DNA of 39,956 bases from SHLQ01 sp964517125 (lineage in GTDB: Bacteria > Actinomycetota > Acidimicrobiia > Acidimicrobiales > SHLQ01): the NCBI GenBank assembly GCA_964517125.1, contig CAZFBD010000043.1, positions 1-39,956 on the forward strand. The letters are read 5' to 3'. Position numbers and translations under genes: made by a program. The notes under the pieces are model-generated. The model did no database searches. It saw only the letters and a list, made by a program, of their open reading frames with translations, and was not told where the DNA came from. Shown piece by piece: positions 9,547 to 17,963 of the stretch. Numbering within the stretch: the stretch's first letter is position 1; every line of letters starts with the position of its first letter.

Positions 9547-10398
9547 ATGAGCGTCAGTATTGGCGATCGCCGAATGTCATATGTGGAAGTGGGCGAGGGT
9601 GCCCCCATCGTGCTGTTGCACGGGAACCCCACGTCCTCGCATGTCTGGCGCAACGTCATTCCGCATCTTGCGACCCTCGGTCGGGTGATCGCCCCGGACC
9701 TCATCGGCATGGGGCACAGCGACAAGCTGGAACAGCGCGGGCCCGGCGTGTACCGGTTCGTCGAGCACCGTGGGTTTCTCGACCATTTCCTGCGGGCCGT
9801 CGACGCGACCACCGACGTCACCTTCGTGCTCCACGAGTGGGGCTCGGCGCTCGGCTTCGACTGGGCCCACCGTCGCCCTGCTTCGGTTCGCGGAATCGCG
9901 TACATGGAGGCCATTGTTCGCCCCTTCAGCTGGGCCGACGTGCCAGAGTCCTCGGTCGAGTTCTTTCGATCGGTCCGAACCGTCGCCGGCGAGGAACTCG
10001 TGCTCGAGAACAATCATGTGGTGGAGACGGTGCTGCCCGATGGTGTCATCCGCGAGCTGAGCGAGGAAGAGATGGACTGCTACCGGGCGCCCTTCGCCGA
10101 TGTGGGCGAGCGCCGGCGCCCCACGCTGACCTGGCCCCGCGAGTTTCCAATCGACGGAACCCCAACCGACGTGTCCGAGATCGTGGCGGCGTACGGAACC
10201 TGGCTCGAGTCGTCCGAGGTACCGAAGCTGTTCATCAATGCCGAACCGGGGCTGCTACTGACCGGCGCTCAGCGCGAGTACTGCCGACGTTGGCCAAACC
10301 AGACAGAGGTCACGGTCGTGGGTCGGCATGTTGTCCAGGAGGACAGCCCTGCGGAGATTGGTCAGGCGATTGCCGCCTGGTTCTCAGCTCTCGAGTGA
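9547..10398 (+). CDS. Haloalkane dehalogenase (LinB/DhaA-type) with Asp-to-Glu nucleophile
   Basis: 283-residue alpha/beta hydrolase that aligns along its whole length with LinB-type (subfamily II) haloalkane dehalogenases, which hydrolyse carbon-halogen bonds. Visible: oxyanion/halide motif HGNPTSS (Asn27), DLIGMGHSDKL, YMEAI with the catalytic acid Glu121, LFINAEPG, RRWPNQTEV and the catalytic His261 in RHVVQEDSP. The nucleophile motif, normally VVHDWGSALGFDWA, reads VLHEWGSALGFDWA: residue 97 is Glu (codon GAG, 9835-9837) where the family has Asp, while halide-binding Trp98 is kept. The enzyme may therefore be inactive or altered. ATG 9547 has only a weak ribosome site. The gene ends convergently, overlapping the LAXTG gene by 15 bp. 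Confidence 0.92.
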   Translation: MSVSIGDRRMSYVEVGEGAPIVLLHGNPTSSHVWRNVIPHLATLGRVIAPDLIGMGHSDKLEQRGPGVYRFVEHRGFLDHFLRAVDATTDVTFVLHEWGSALGFDWAHRRPASVRGIAYMEAIVRPFSWADVPESSVEFFRSVRTVAGEELVLENNHVVETVLPDGVIRELSEEEMDCYRAPFADVGERRRPTLTWPREFPIDGTPTDVSEIVAAYGTWLESSEVPKLFINAEPGLLLTGAQREYCRRWPNQTEVTVVGRHVVQEDSPAEIGQAIAAWFSALE

Positions 10399-11232
10399 AC
10401 CGCGAAGGCTGCGTTCACGACTGACCAGGGCGACTCCGAGTGCGATCATGGAGACGCCCAGAACCACAAGGCCAGCAACGACGTCGTTCGGACCCGTGAG
10501 TGCGAGCTGCGGTGCTGGTGTCTCGATTGCTCCCATGACCTCGGGCTCGACGACTGGTTCGTCGGGGCTCACCGGAGGAAGGATGCCCACACCCGGGCCT
10601 GCGATTTCAATGTCCGGCTTCGGGTCGATGATCTGGGCTGGAGGGATGATGGGGCCAACCGGGGGAGCGATCTCGGCGTTGGGTTCCTCGGCGGGCTCGT
10701 TCACCGGGAGCGGCTGGTCGGGAATGATTGGGTTGACCGGGGGTGCGATCTCCGCATCGGGCTCTGCTGGTGGAGCGCTGGCGGTGAAGCCGACGCACAC
10801 GACGTCGACGGAGTTGACCGTTCCCACACCGCGGTGGTGGACCGAGATCTCGGTGGCGGCACCGATGGTCTGGTTCATGAAGGTGCTGGTGATGGTGTCC
10901 AGGTCGTCGGGGAGGTCGCGGGTGAGTGGCGAGGTCCAGACGTCGCCCAGTTGCACGTACCACTGCTCTTCGGTCTGTTCGGGCTGATCGTGGCTGCTGT
11001 GGTTGTCATGGCTGACCAGGGTCACGTCCCACGTGCCGGCTGGGAGGTCAATGCTGAAGGGTCCGGCCGAGTCGCTGATGCCGTCGTTGAGAAGTCGTGT
11101 ACCGGCGAAACCGAAGCTGTACTCGCCGCAACCGGAGCTTGCGCCCGCTGCCGAGGGGATGAGTGTGACCAGCGCGGTGGCGAGAACGCCGATGATCCCG
11201 ATTCGTCGAAGCATGCTGGAGGGTGTCTTCAT
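10384..11232 (-). CDS. LAXTG-anchored cell-wall surface protein
   Basis: 282-residue secreted protein. A signal peptide (1-32, basic start, hydrophobic core, cleavage near AGA-SS) is followed by a beta-rich domain of about 115 residues containing a His-rich loop SHDNHSSHDQ and two Cys (35, 146) that could pair. Next is a Pro-rich stalk (about 153-235) with three imperfect repeats (AEIAPPVNPIIP, AEIAPPVGPIIP, IEIAGPGVGILPP). The C-terminus is a sortase signal: LALTG at 243-247, a hydrophobic helix (251-271) and a basic tail SRERSLRG. LAXTG is the motif used by class E sortases of actinobacteria; no sortase lies in this window. ATG 11232 has AAGGAC 6 nt upstream. Function of the N-terminal domain is unknown. 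Confidence 0.88.
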   Translation of the reverse strand: MKTPSSMLRRIGIIGVLATALVTLIPSAAGASSGCGEYSFGFAGTRLLNDGISDSAGPFSIDLPAGTWDVTLVSHDNHSSHDQPEQTEEQWYVQLGDVWTSPLTRDLPDDLDTITSTFMNQTIGAATEISVHHRGVGTVNSVDVVCVGFTASAPPAEPDAEIAPPVNPIIPDQPLPVNEPAEEPNAEIAPPVGPIIPPAQIIDPKPDIEIAGPGVGILPPVSPDEPVVEPEVMGAIETPAPQLALTGPNDVVAGLVVLGVSMIALGVALVSRERSLRGSLES

Positions 11233-11328
11233 GGCTTGGTCCTTGTGGTCTCGGTGAGGGGTGCACCCTCGATACCTGCACTCTAGATCACACACTGCGA
11301 GGAATATTGAAGGAAAATTCCCACACAC

Positions 11329-11354
11329 GGTGTGTGAGTGATGCCTCACACACC
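11329..11354. promoter_or_regulatory. Inverted repeat upstream of the LAXTG gene
   Basis: GGTGTGTGAG and CTCACACACC form perfect 10-bp arms with a 6-nt spacer, about 97 bp upstream of the LAXTG gene start. The 249-bp gap 11233-11481 that contains it otherwise shows no gene. Candidate operator; an overlapping CACACA-CGG-TGTGTG symmetry lies at its left edge. Confidence 0.4.
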
Positions 11355-11481
11355 ACCGGTGGTCAACGAGAGCGTGCTGGTGATTCCGTACTACCAACCG
11401 TCGGCGGTCCAACTCACACCGTGAGATCTCCGGGTGAATCTGCTCCTTTTGGCCCCCTCGAGGGCCATCGTGGCAGTTTGG

Positions 11482-11958
11482 TTACGGTTCGAGCAGGTCG
11501 GCTGGTTCGGCGTGCACAAGAGCCACGAGATCGGTCGGACGCATCGACAGATCGAGTCCCCGCCGGCCAGCACTGACGTAGACGAGGTCGCAGGAGAGCG
11601 CCGTCTCGTCCACAAAGGTTCGCTTCCGGCTTCGCTGGCCAAACGGGCTGATGCCACCGGCCACGTAGCCCGAGCTTCGTTCGGCATCGCTCACTGCCGC
11701 CATCTTCGCCTTTTTCGTTCCCGCTGCACGAGCGAGTGCCTTCAGGTTGAGCCGACCGGTGACGGGCACCACGGCCACGACCAGTTCGCCTGTGTCGAGC
11801 TGCGCCATGAGCGTCTTGAACACCTGTTCGGGGTCAACCCCGAGCACCTCGGCCGCCTCCATGCCGTACGACTCGGCAGCGGGGTCGTGCTCATACGGGT
11901 GCAAAACGTAGGAGACCCCGGCCTTGTCGAGTTCGACACAGGCCGGGGTCATCGCCAC
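11482..11958 (-). CDS. ybaK: Cys-tRNA(Pro)/tRNA(Cys) deacylase, YbaK type
   Basis: 158-residue editing enzyme of the YbaK/EbsC family; it hydrolyses mischarged Cys-tRNA(Pro) in the cytosol. Visible are the N-terminal ACVELDKAGVSYVLHPYEHD, the conserved Lys in EQVFKTLMAQLD (near residue 48), VVAVVPVTGRLNLKALA, and the family signature GYVAGGISPFGQR. The C-terminal VSAGRRGLDLSMRPTDLV is also typical, and the length is normal. It starts 6 bp after the DUF937 gene on the same strand, suggesting co-transcription. Confidence 0.93.
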   Translation of the reverse strand: MAMTPACVELDKAGVSYVLHPYEHDPAAESYGMEAAEVLGVDPEQVFKTLMAQLDTGELVVAVVPVTGRLNLKALARAAGTKKAKMAAVSDAERSSGYVAGGISPFGQRSRKRTFVDETALSCDLVYVSAGRRGLDLSMRPTDLVALVHAEPADLLEP

Positions 11959-11964
11959 GAACGG

Positions 11965-12606
11965 TTACTTGAGGATCTGTCCGAGGATCGCCTTGCCCAC
12001 GGACGAGCCGAGGAGGTCACCGGCGGCATCCATGAGGCCGCCTCCATCGTCGTTGTCGTCGTTTCCTCCACCGAGAAGGTCAAACAGGCCGCCGAGACCG
12101 GAGTCCTGCTGGCGGATCTGCTCCTGCTCCTGGCCGAGCATCGACCCGAGCAGGCCGGCGTCGCCGCCACCGCCGCCCATGAGGCGCTTCGACAGGTAGC
12201 CCATGACGATTGGCGCAAGGTAGGGGAGCAGCTTGGACACGAGGCCGGAGCTGATGCCAGCGTTCTGCGCCACGGTCTGCTCGACCGCTGGCTGCTTGTT
12301 GCCGAACACGTGCCCCAGGATGCGGGCGCCATCGGAGCCCATTGCCCGCGACGCGTATCCACCACCGAGAAGCGGTCCGAGCATGTCCAGGATGGAACCG
12401 TCGTGGTCGTTGGAGAGTGCCCCGAACAGCGCTTCGGCGCCCGAGGGTTGCTTTGCGGCGCCGGTGAGCGACCCGAGCAACATCGGCAGCGCTGCGGCCA
12501 CCGCCTTGCCCGTGGCCTGCTGATCGGCACCGACCAGCCCCGCCAGCTGACCAATCGTGTCGCCGCCGAACTGCTGAGCGAGCCCGGTGAGAAGTGAATC
12601 TGACAT
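11965..12606 (-). CDS. DUF937 domain protein
   Basis: 213-residue protein of the DUF937 (YidB-like) group, function unknown. Low-complexity Gly/Ala/Leu-rich helices carry repeated motifs such as ALPMLLGSLTGAAKQP, DMLGPLLGGGYASRA and ARILGHVFGNKQPAVEQTVA. A Gly-rich linker and an Asp/Asn-rich loop (GGGNDDNDDGGG) precede a final helical segment. There is no signal peptide or clear membrane segment. The start is well defined: AAGGAGG, one of the strongest ribosome sites in the window, lies 7 nt before ATG 12606. YbaK follows immediately. Confidence 0.88.
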   Translation of the reverse strand: MSDSLLTGLAQQFGGDTIGQLAGLVGADQQATGKAVAAALPMLLGSLTGAAKQPSGAEALFGALSNDHDGSILDMLGPLLGGGYASRAMGSDGARILGHVFGNKQPAVEQTVAQNAGISSGLVSKLLPYLAPIVMGYLSKRLMGGGGGDAGLLGSMLGQEQEQIRQQDSGLGGLFDLLGGGNDDNDDGGGLMDAAGDLLGSSVGKAILGQILK

Positions 12607-12642
12607 GTGGTTTCCTCCTTGATCGCGAAACCACTGGGCACT

Positions 12643-13533
12643 CTAGTCGTTGCCCACCGCACCGTGTCCGGCGATGTTGATTGCCGCAGGGATCAGCCGA
12701 ATCGTGAGCGGGCTTTCTGCCACCGGTTCACCATCGCCCCACAGCGCAAGTCCTGGAGTGTGGATCTCGTAGGTGGTGCCTGTGGCACGCCGCACCTCGG
12801 GCCTGTCTGCACTTCCGCCCGACTTCTGGGTCAGGTGGCGAAGGATCCCCAGTCGGCCGACGCCTTCGATGGACGTGAGATGGGCCAGACCATCGGTGGC
12901 GCTTGCGTCGGGGCAGGCGAGCATGCCGCCGCCGAAGAACCTGGTGTTCCCGATGGCCAACATGGCCGAGTCGGTCGTGAGCGCCGCTCCGTCGACCGTG
13001 ATGTCCATGACGGTCCGAGAGAAGCTGGGCAGCTCCATCGCCGCCGCCACCGTGTACACGGCCGGTCCGAGCGGGACGCGAATGCGATTGGCGCGGGCGT
13101 TGATGTCGGCAGGGAACCCCACGATGGCAACCGACGCAATCCAAGCCGGCGGGGAAGACTCGGCTTGCACCTGCAGCAGATCAACCGGCGAGCCTTCCGC
13201 CACGGAAATGCCAGGATCGTCCGATGTGAGGCCCAGTGCGGTGGCGAAGTCGTTGCCGGTGCCAGTGGGAATGATGCCCAGCGGGATCTCGGTGCCGGCG
13301 AGCTGTTGGACCGCCAGATGCACGAGCCCGTCGCCGCCAGCCACCACGACTCGTTCGACCGAGCCGGCAGCGATCGCATCGTGCAGGGCAGCAGACGAAT
13401 CGACAGCGGAACCACGGGTCAGATCCGTGACGACGTAGCCGAGGTCGGCAAATGAACCACGTAGCGAGTCGAGACGTTCCGCGGCTCGAGAAGAGCCGCC
13501 GGACGGTCGCCGGAGCAGGTGAACGCCGGGCAT
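12643..13533 (-). CDS. Diacylglycerol/lipid kinase family protein
   Basis: 296-residue protein of the DAGK-catalytic/YegS superfamily, which phosphorylates lipids such as diacylglycerol using ATP. The nucleotide loop VVVAGGDGLVHLAVQ has GGDG at 66-69, with Leu where many members have Thr, and IIPTGTGNDFATALGL has GTGND at 91-95. The second domain contains a conserved-looking FFGGGMLACPDASATDG segment. The N-terminal LLRRPSGGS replaces the usual NPxSG. The start is ATG 13533, overlapping the helicase TGA (TGATG), so translation is coupled. Substrate unknown. Confidence 0.87.
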   Translation of the reverse strand: MPGVHLLRRPSGGSSRAAERLDSLRGSFADLGYVVTDLTRGSAVDSSAALHDAIAAGSVERVVVAGGDGLVHLAVQQLAGTEIPLGIIPTGTGNDFATALGLTSDDPGISVAEGSPVDLLQVQAESSPPAWIASVAIVGFPADINARANRIRVPLGPAVYTVAAAMELPSFSRTVMDITVDGAALTTDSAMLAIGNTRFFGGGMLACPDASATDGLAHLTSIEGVGRLGILRHLTQKSGGSADRPEVRRATGTTYEIHTPGLALWGDGEPVAESPLTIRLIPAAINIAGHGAVGND

Positions 13534-16055
13534 CAGCGTTCGATGTTGTCCAAAACCACGACGGCGCGGCCCTGTTCCCGGGAGCGGATCAGGTCGACGT
13601 GCCCCACGAACGCCCATTCGTCGTGACCTTCGGGATCTCGGATGACCTGACGAACCTCGGCTCGATCGCCGGACCAGTCGCCGTCGACCTGAAAGAACTC
13701 GGGGCCACGGGCATCGGTGCCGGTGAGGACCGAGTCGTGCTCGGTCCAATAGTCGGCGAGGAGCTCGTCGACATCGCTCTGCGAGCGGGTGGGCGTTGGG
13801 CGGCGCTCATCGTCCAACGAATGGTCAGGGTCGGTGGCCAGAGACAACGACTCGTGATCACGACGCGAGAGCAGAAGGACCCAGCGGAAGGCATCGTTGC
13901 GCACCATCACGCGGAACGCTCGGGCATTTGCGGTGACGTCGCGAACCTCGGGTTCGGCGGCCACGGGCAGCCCCGTGGATTCATCGACCTCGGGAGGATT
14001 CGTCAGCCGCTCCCACTCGTCGATCAGGCTGGAGTCCACCTGTCGGACCATTTCGCCCAGCCACTCGATGATGTCCTCGACATCGTCGGTCTTCTCCGAG
14101 TCGGGCACGGTCTGGACCATGGCTCGATAGGCGTCGGTCAGGTACCGCAGCACCAGTCCTTCGGAGCGTTTCATGCCGTACTCCGACACGTACTCGCCGA
14201 ACGTCATGACCCGCTCGTACAGCTCCCGAGCAACAGACTTGGGCTTGACGTTCTCCTGGCCGACCCACGGATGTCGGGCCCGGAACCCGTCGAACGCACC
14301 GTAAAGCTCCTCGCGGAGCGGCTTGGGGTACTCGATGGTCTCCAGACGTTCCATGCGTTCTTCGTATTCGACGCCGTCGCGCTTCATCTCGCCAATGGCG
14401 TCGCCCTTGGCCTTGTCGAGCTGAGCGGCGAGGATTGCCCCGGGGTTCTCCAGCACGGACTCGACCACCGACAGGACGTCGAGGGCGTGGTCAGGGGCGT
14501 CGCGGTCGAGGTGCTCGATGACCTCGAGGGCAAAGAGACTGAGCGGCTGGTTCAGCGCGAACTCGTCCTGCAGGTCCAGGGTCACGCGCACCAGTCGACC
14601 TTCGTCGTCGGGCTCATCGAGCGCCTCGACCACCTCGGCGTCGGCGAGCGAGCGATACATGGAGATTGCCCGGCGGATGTGGGTTCGCTGCGACTTCCGG
14701 GATTCGTGGTTGTCGGTGAGCAGATGGCTGACGGCCTTGCAGCCGCCGGCCTGTTCAGCGGTGGGCGGCCGATCGAGCAGGTTCAGCAGCATCTGATGGC
14801 TGATACCAAAGCTCGACACCATGGCCTCGGGCTGGCCGTGCACGAGCTTGGTGTAGGTGTCCTCGGTCCAGTGGGCGTACCCGCGGTCGGGTGGCTTCTT
14901 CTTTTGGACCTTCTTCTTTTTCTTCGGGTCGGCGGCAGCCTTGCGCTCGGCCTGCTCGTTCTCGACCACATGCGGCGGTGCCTGGACCCAGACCGTTCCC
15001 TCGTCGTCGAACCCTTTGCGTCCGGCCCGTCCGGCGATCTGCTGGAACTCGCGCACCGACAGGATGCGGACGCGCTGGCCGTCGTATTTGAAGAGCTGGG
15101 TCAACAACACCGAACGGATGGGAACGTTGACGCCGACCCCGAGCGTGTCGGTGCCCACGATGACCTTCAGCAGGCCCTGCTGTGCGAGCTTCTCCATGAG
15201 GAGTCGGTACTTGGGGAGAAGGCCGGCGTGGTGAATGCCGACCCCGTGCGACAGAAAGCGCTTGAGGTCCTTGCCGATGGGGGAGTCGAAGCGGAAGTTG
15301 CCCACGGCGTCGCGGATGGCCTGCTTTTCCTCTTTGGTGCAGATGGACAGGCTGGTGAAGGCCTGCGCAGCCTCGAGCGCCGACTTCTGCGTGAAGTACA
15401 CCACGTAGGTCGGTGATCGACCGGTGGCGAGTAGCGCCTCGACCGACTCATGGACCGGAGCGGTCCGGTAGTCGAAATCCAGGGGAACCGGGCGCTGGTC
15501 GCTGGAGACCGTGACGGTCTCGCGTCCCGTGCGGTCGCTGAGATCTTCCTCGAACCGGGCCGTGGGGCCGAGCGTGGCGCTCATCAACAGGAACTGCGTG
15601 TCGGGGAGCTCCAGAAGCGGGACCTGCCAGGCCCACCCGCGCTGCGGGTCGCTGTAGTAGTGGAACTCGTCGACCACGGCCAGGCCAACGTCGGCACCGC
15701 CGCCGCGTCGCAGCGCAAGGTTCGCCAGAATCTCCTGGGTGCAGCAGATGATGGGTGCGTCGGCGTTGACCGAGGCATCGCCAGTGATCATGCCCACGTT
15801 GTCCGATCCGAGTTCCCGGCTGAGCGCAAAGAACTTCTCGGAGACGAGTGCCTTGATCGGCGCCGTGTAGAAGCTGCGTTGTCCGCGGGCCATCGCGGCG
15901 AAGTGCCCGGCCATACCCACGAGTGACTTTCCCGAGCCGGTCGGAGTGGCCAGGATGACGTGGTTTCCGGCGAGCAGTTCGAGGATGGCCTCCTCCTGCG
16001 CCGGGTAGAGCTCGAGCCCCATGCTGAGGCTGTGCTCGATGAACGCATCGATCAA
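13533..16055 (-). CDS. DEAD/DEAH-box helicase with DUF3516 C-terminal region
   Basis: 840-residue superfamily 2 helicase of the actinobacterial type carrying DUF3516. The core has Q-like LYPAQEEAI, Walker A ATPTGSGKS (36-44), motif Ia TAPIKALVSEKFF, motif II DEFH within VVDEFHYYSDP, motif III LMSATLG, motif IV TYVVYFTQKSAL, GIHHAGLLPKYR, and motif VI QIAGRAGRKG. A Lys-rich insert (about 385-400) precedes the long C-terminal domain with SEYGMKRSEGLVLRYLTDAY. Probably an RNA helicase, but its target is not known. The only possible start is TTG 16055: an in-frame stop lies 54 nt upstream with no ATG or GTG between. The stop is coupled to the lipid-kinase start. Confidence 0.93.
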   Translation of the reverse strand: MIDAFIEHSLSMGLELYPAQEEAILELLAGNHVILATPTGSGKSLVGMAGHFAAMARGQRSFYTAPIKALVSEKFFALSRELGSDNVGMITGDASVNADAPIICCTQEILANLALRRGGGADVGLAVVDEFHYYSDPQRGWAWQVPLLELPDTQFLLMSATLGPTARFEEDLSDRTGRETVTVSSDQRPVPLDFDYRTAPVHESVEALLATGRSPTYVVYFTQKSALEAAQAFTSLSICTKEEKQAIRDAVGNFRFDSPIGKDLKRFLSHGVGIHHAGLLPKYRLLMEKLAQQGLLKVIVGTDTLGVGVNVPIRSVLLTQLFKYDGQRVRILSVREFQQIAGRAGRKGFDDEGTVWVQAPPHVVENEQAERKAAADPKKKKKVQKKKPPDRGYAHWTEDTYTKLVHGQPEAMVSSFGISHQMLLNLLDRPPTAEQAGGCKAVSHLLTDNHESRKSQRTHIRRAISMYRSLADAEVVEALDEPDDEGRLVRVTLDLQDEFALNQPLSLFALEVIEHLDRDAPDHALDVLSVVESVLENPGAILAAQLDKAKGDAIGEMKRDGVEYEERMERLETIEYPKPLREELYGAFDGFRARHPWVGQENVKPKSVARELYERVMTFGEYVSEYGMKRSEGLVLRYLTDAYRAMVQTVPDSEKTDDVEDIIEWLGEMVRQVDSSLIDEWERLTNPPEVDESTGLPVAAEPEVRDVTANARAFRVMVRNDAFRWVLLLSRRDHESLSLATDPDHSLDDERRPTPTRSQSDVDELLADYWTEHDSVLTGTDARGPEFFQVDGDWSGDRAEVRQVIRDPEGHDEWAFVGHVDLIRSREQGRAVVVLDNIER

Positions 16056-16114
16056 CGAGTCAGGTTCGGAATCGCCTTCTGGAAGATGATCGAGGAGTGA
16101 GATGACTCAGCCGA

Positions 16115-16489
16115 TCAGCGGGTGACGCCGAAACGCTCGAGGGCAGCCGAAGTGCGATCGAGGAGGTACTGGGGGACACCGAATGCGTTGTCGGCGGCGG
16201 CGCCGCCACCGGCGTCGGCCGTGGTGCTGATGCCCTGCTCGGCCGCGAGGGCGGCTGCTTCCTTGGCGGCGTGGTACTGGTCCCACGCCCGGGAAATCAC
16301 GATGTCGTCGTGATCGACGTGGCCGAGGAGTTCGCCGTTCTTGAACCGCACCCAGTAACGCTTCCAGGTGATGCCATTTGCCATGGCCACCTTGCCTTCG
16401 GTGCCTGCGGGCACTCCGGGGAGGTCGGTGGTGGCACGTACCTTGGCGCCACTGCGTATCGGTGCTGCGAGATCAACCCTCTTGGCCAT
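16115..16489 (-). CDS. Conserved hypothetical protein, SH3-like N-terminus
   Basis: 124-residue soluble protein. The first half (AAPIRSGAKVRATTDLPGVPAGTEGKV then WKRYWVRFKNGELLGHV) looks like a small beta-barrel of SH3/KOW kind. The second half is an Ala-rich helix and a short tail QYLLDRTSAALERFGVTR. I know no function for it. Its start is supported by a TAACCT box 6 nt upstream of ATG 16489. The helicase gene begins 59 bp after its stop on the same strand and may be co-transcribed. Confidence 0.78.
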   Translation of the reverse strand: MAKRVDLAAPIRSGAKVRATTDLPGVPAGTEGKVAMANGITWKRYWVRFKNGELLGHVDHDDIVISRAWDQYHAAKEAAALAAEQGISTTADAGGGAAADNAFGVPQYLLDRTSAALERFGVTR

Positions 16490-16495
16490 CCGGTC

Positions 16496-16501
16496 AGGTT
16501 A
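16496..16501 (-). promoter_or_regulatory. Candidate -10 box, leaderless start of hypothetical 16115-16489
   Basis: TAACCT (minus strand) ends 6 nt before ATG 16489; it may also drive the helicase and lipid-kinase genes downstream. Confidence 0.5.
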
Positions 16502-16571
16502 CTGCGCAATCGTCCTGGTAGCAGCCTTCAGGACGACGGAATGCGGTTCGGTCGGGCGGGGTTCCGCTGCC

Positions 16572-17930
16572 ATGCATTTTCACCGCTGGTTCCTCGTTGT
16601 CCTCTTCGCCGTGGTCGTGAGCGCTTGCAGTTCTGGAGTCGATGACACGGTCGACGCCGTCGACGAGGCAGAAACCGCTGCCGCCCCGACCGAAGAGGAC
16701 GCTGCCGACACCGACACCGACGCCGACACCGACGCCTCCACAATCCCGAGCGGTCCCACCACGACGTTCGTTCCGAACCTGGAGGGGCCGTTCAACCTGG
16801 ATGGGGGAGCAACCAGTGGAGCGAACGAGGCCGATGTCATTGTCGACCCGTCGATCACCGTGCCGCCATCGGCCGTCCTCAGCCAGCTGACCTGGCCCAC
16901 CGACTGGACCCGTCGCACGGTCGAAGACTGGGACGAGTTTCTCGCCGGCCTCGGCGGATCCGACCCCCGGGACGGAATTCCTCCGCTCGACAACCCGGTC
17001 TTCGAGACGGTTGCGCTGGCTGGCCAGTGGCTCGGCCCACGTGAACCCGGGGCACTCGTGCAGCTCGATGGAGAGGCACGCTTCTACCCGTTGTCCATCC
17101 TGACCCGTCACGAAATCGTGAACGACGCCTTCGGCGACGTCCCTGTGGCGGTCACGTTCTGCCCGCTGTGCAACACGGCGCTCTCCTTCGACCGTCGGGT
17201 CGATGGCGAGGTGCTGCGACTGGGCGTGTCCGGCCTGTTGCGCAACAGCGACATGGTCATGTGGGACAGTGCCACCACCTCGTTGTGGCAGCAGATCACC
17301 GGCGAAGGTGTGGTGGGACAGTTCGCCGGAACCCAGCTCGACATCATTCCCACGTCGATCGTGTCCTTCGAGCAATTCGCCGAGAACTTCCCAGACGGAG
17401 CGTCGCTTGCGGCCGAGAGTGGCTTCGGCCGCACGAGCTATGGGCTCAACCCCTACCAGGGCTACTCGTCATCGTCTCGTCCATTCCTGTTCAACGGCGA
17501 GATCGACGAACGCCTCCCCGCCCTCTCCCGTGTCGTCGGCCTCGACCTCGACGGCGTGACTCGGGCGTACCCGTTCGAGACGATCATGACGGCCGGCGCC
17601 ATCAACGACACGGTGGGCGAAACGCCCGTCGCCGTGCTCTGGGCCGGAGACACCGCAGATGCGCTGGACGATTCGGTGATCGGCATCTCCGACGCGATCG
17701 GCACGGCACTTGTTCTGGACCCGGTGGTCGACGGTCAGCTGCTCACGTTCAGCTCCGTTGCGGATGAAGACACGTTCACCGACGCCGAGACCGGCTCCAC
17801 CTGGACCATCCTGGGACAGGCGGTTGCCGGGCCGCTCGAGGGCACGCAGCTCGAAACCGTGGTGCACCGCAACGAATTCTGGTTTGCCTGGCAGGCGTTC
17901 TTCGGAGCCGACAACCTGTTCGGTTCCTGA
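16572..17930 (+). CDS. DUF3179 domain lipoprotein
   Basis: 452-residue lipoprotein. The signal peptide ends in the lipobox VVSAC (Cys19), followed by an acidic Asp/Thr-rich spacer that includes alternating DTDTDADTDAD, then the DUF3179 domain from about residue 110. The domain has the Cys pair in VTFCPLCNTALSFDRRVDG (Cys197, Cys200), SGLLRNSDMVMWDS, SLWQQITGEGVVG, GFGRTSYGLNPYQGY and a terminal RNEFWFAWQAFF. The biochemical role of DUF3179 is unknown; the Cys pair suggests metal binding or redox. It is outward-facing, tethered to the membrane. ATG 16572 gives a correct signal peptide. Confidence 0.92.
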   Translation: MHFHRWFLVVLFAVVVSACSSGVDDTVDAVDEAETAAAPTEEDAADTDTDADTDASTIPSGPTTTFVPNLEGPFNLDGGATSGANEADVIVDPSITVPPSAVLSQLTWPTDWTRRTVEDWDEFLAGLGGSDPRDGIPPLDNPVFETVALAGQWLGPREPGALVQLDGEARFYPLSILTRHEIVNDAFGDVPVAVTFCPLCNTALSFDRRVDGEVLRLGVSGLLRNSDMVMWDSATTSLWQQITGEGVVGQFAGTQLDIIPTSIVSFEQFAENFPDGASLAAESGFGRTSYGLNPYQGYSSSSRPFLFNGEIDERLPALSRVVGLDLDGVTRAYPFETIMTAGAINDTVGETPVAVLWAGDTADALDDSVIGISDAIGTALVLDPVVDGQLLTFSSVADEDTFTDAETGSTWTILGQAVAGPLEGTQLETVVHRNEFWFAWQAFFGADNLFGS

Positions 17931-17934
17931 GGCA

Positions 17935-17956
17935 CAGCCGGCTCCCGGGCCGGCTG
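17935..17956. terminator. GC-rich hairpin between convergent genes
   Basis: CAGCCGGC and GCCGGCTG form a perfect 8-bp stem around a 6-nt loop, placed between the convergent stops of the DUF3179 and Bpa genes. No T-run on either side, as is common for actinobacterial terminators; could act in both directions. Confidence 0.55.
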
Positions 17957-17963
17957 GAGGCGC

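Noticed and set aside
11448..11466. GGCCCCCTCGAGGGCC hairpin as a terminator for ybaK
   Set aside because: The stem is imperfect and, in the direction of ybaK transcription, no T-run follows; position alone is weak support.
13452..15416. Plus-strand open frame of about 650 codons
   Set aside because: Antisense to the DUF3516 helicase, whose motifs are all present on the minus strand.
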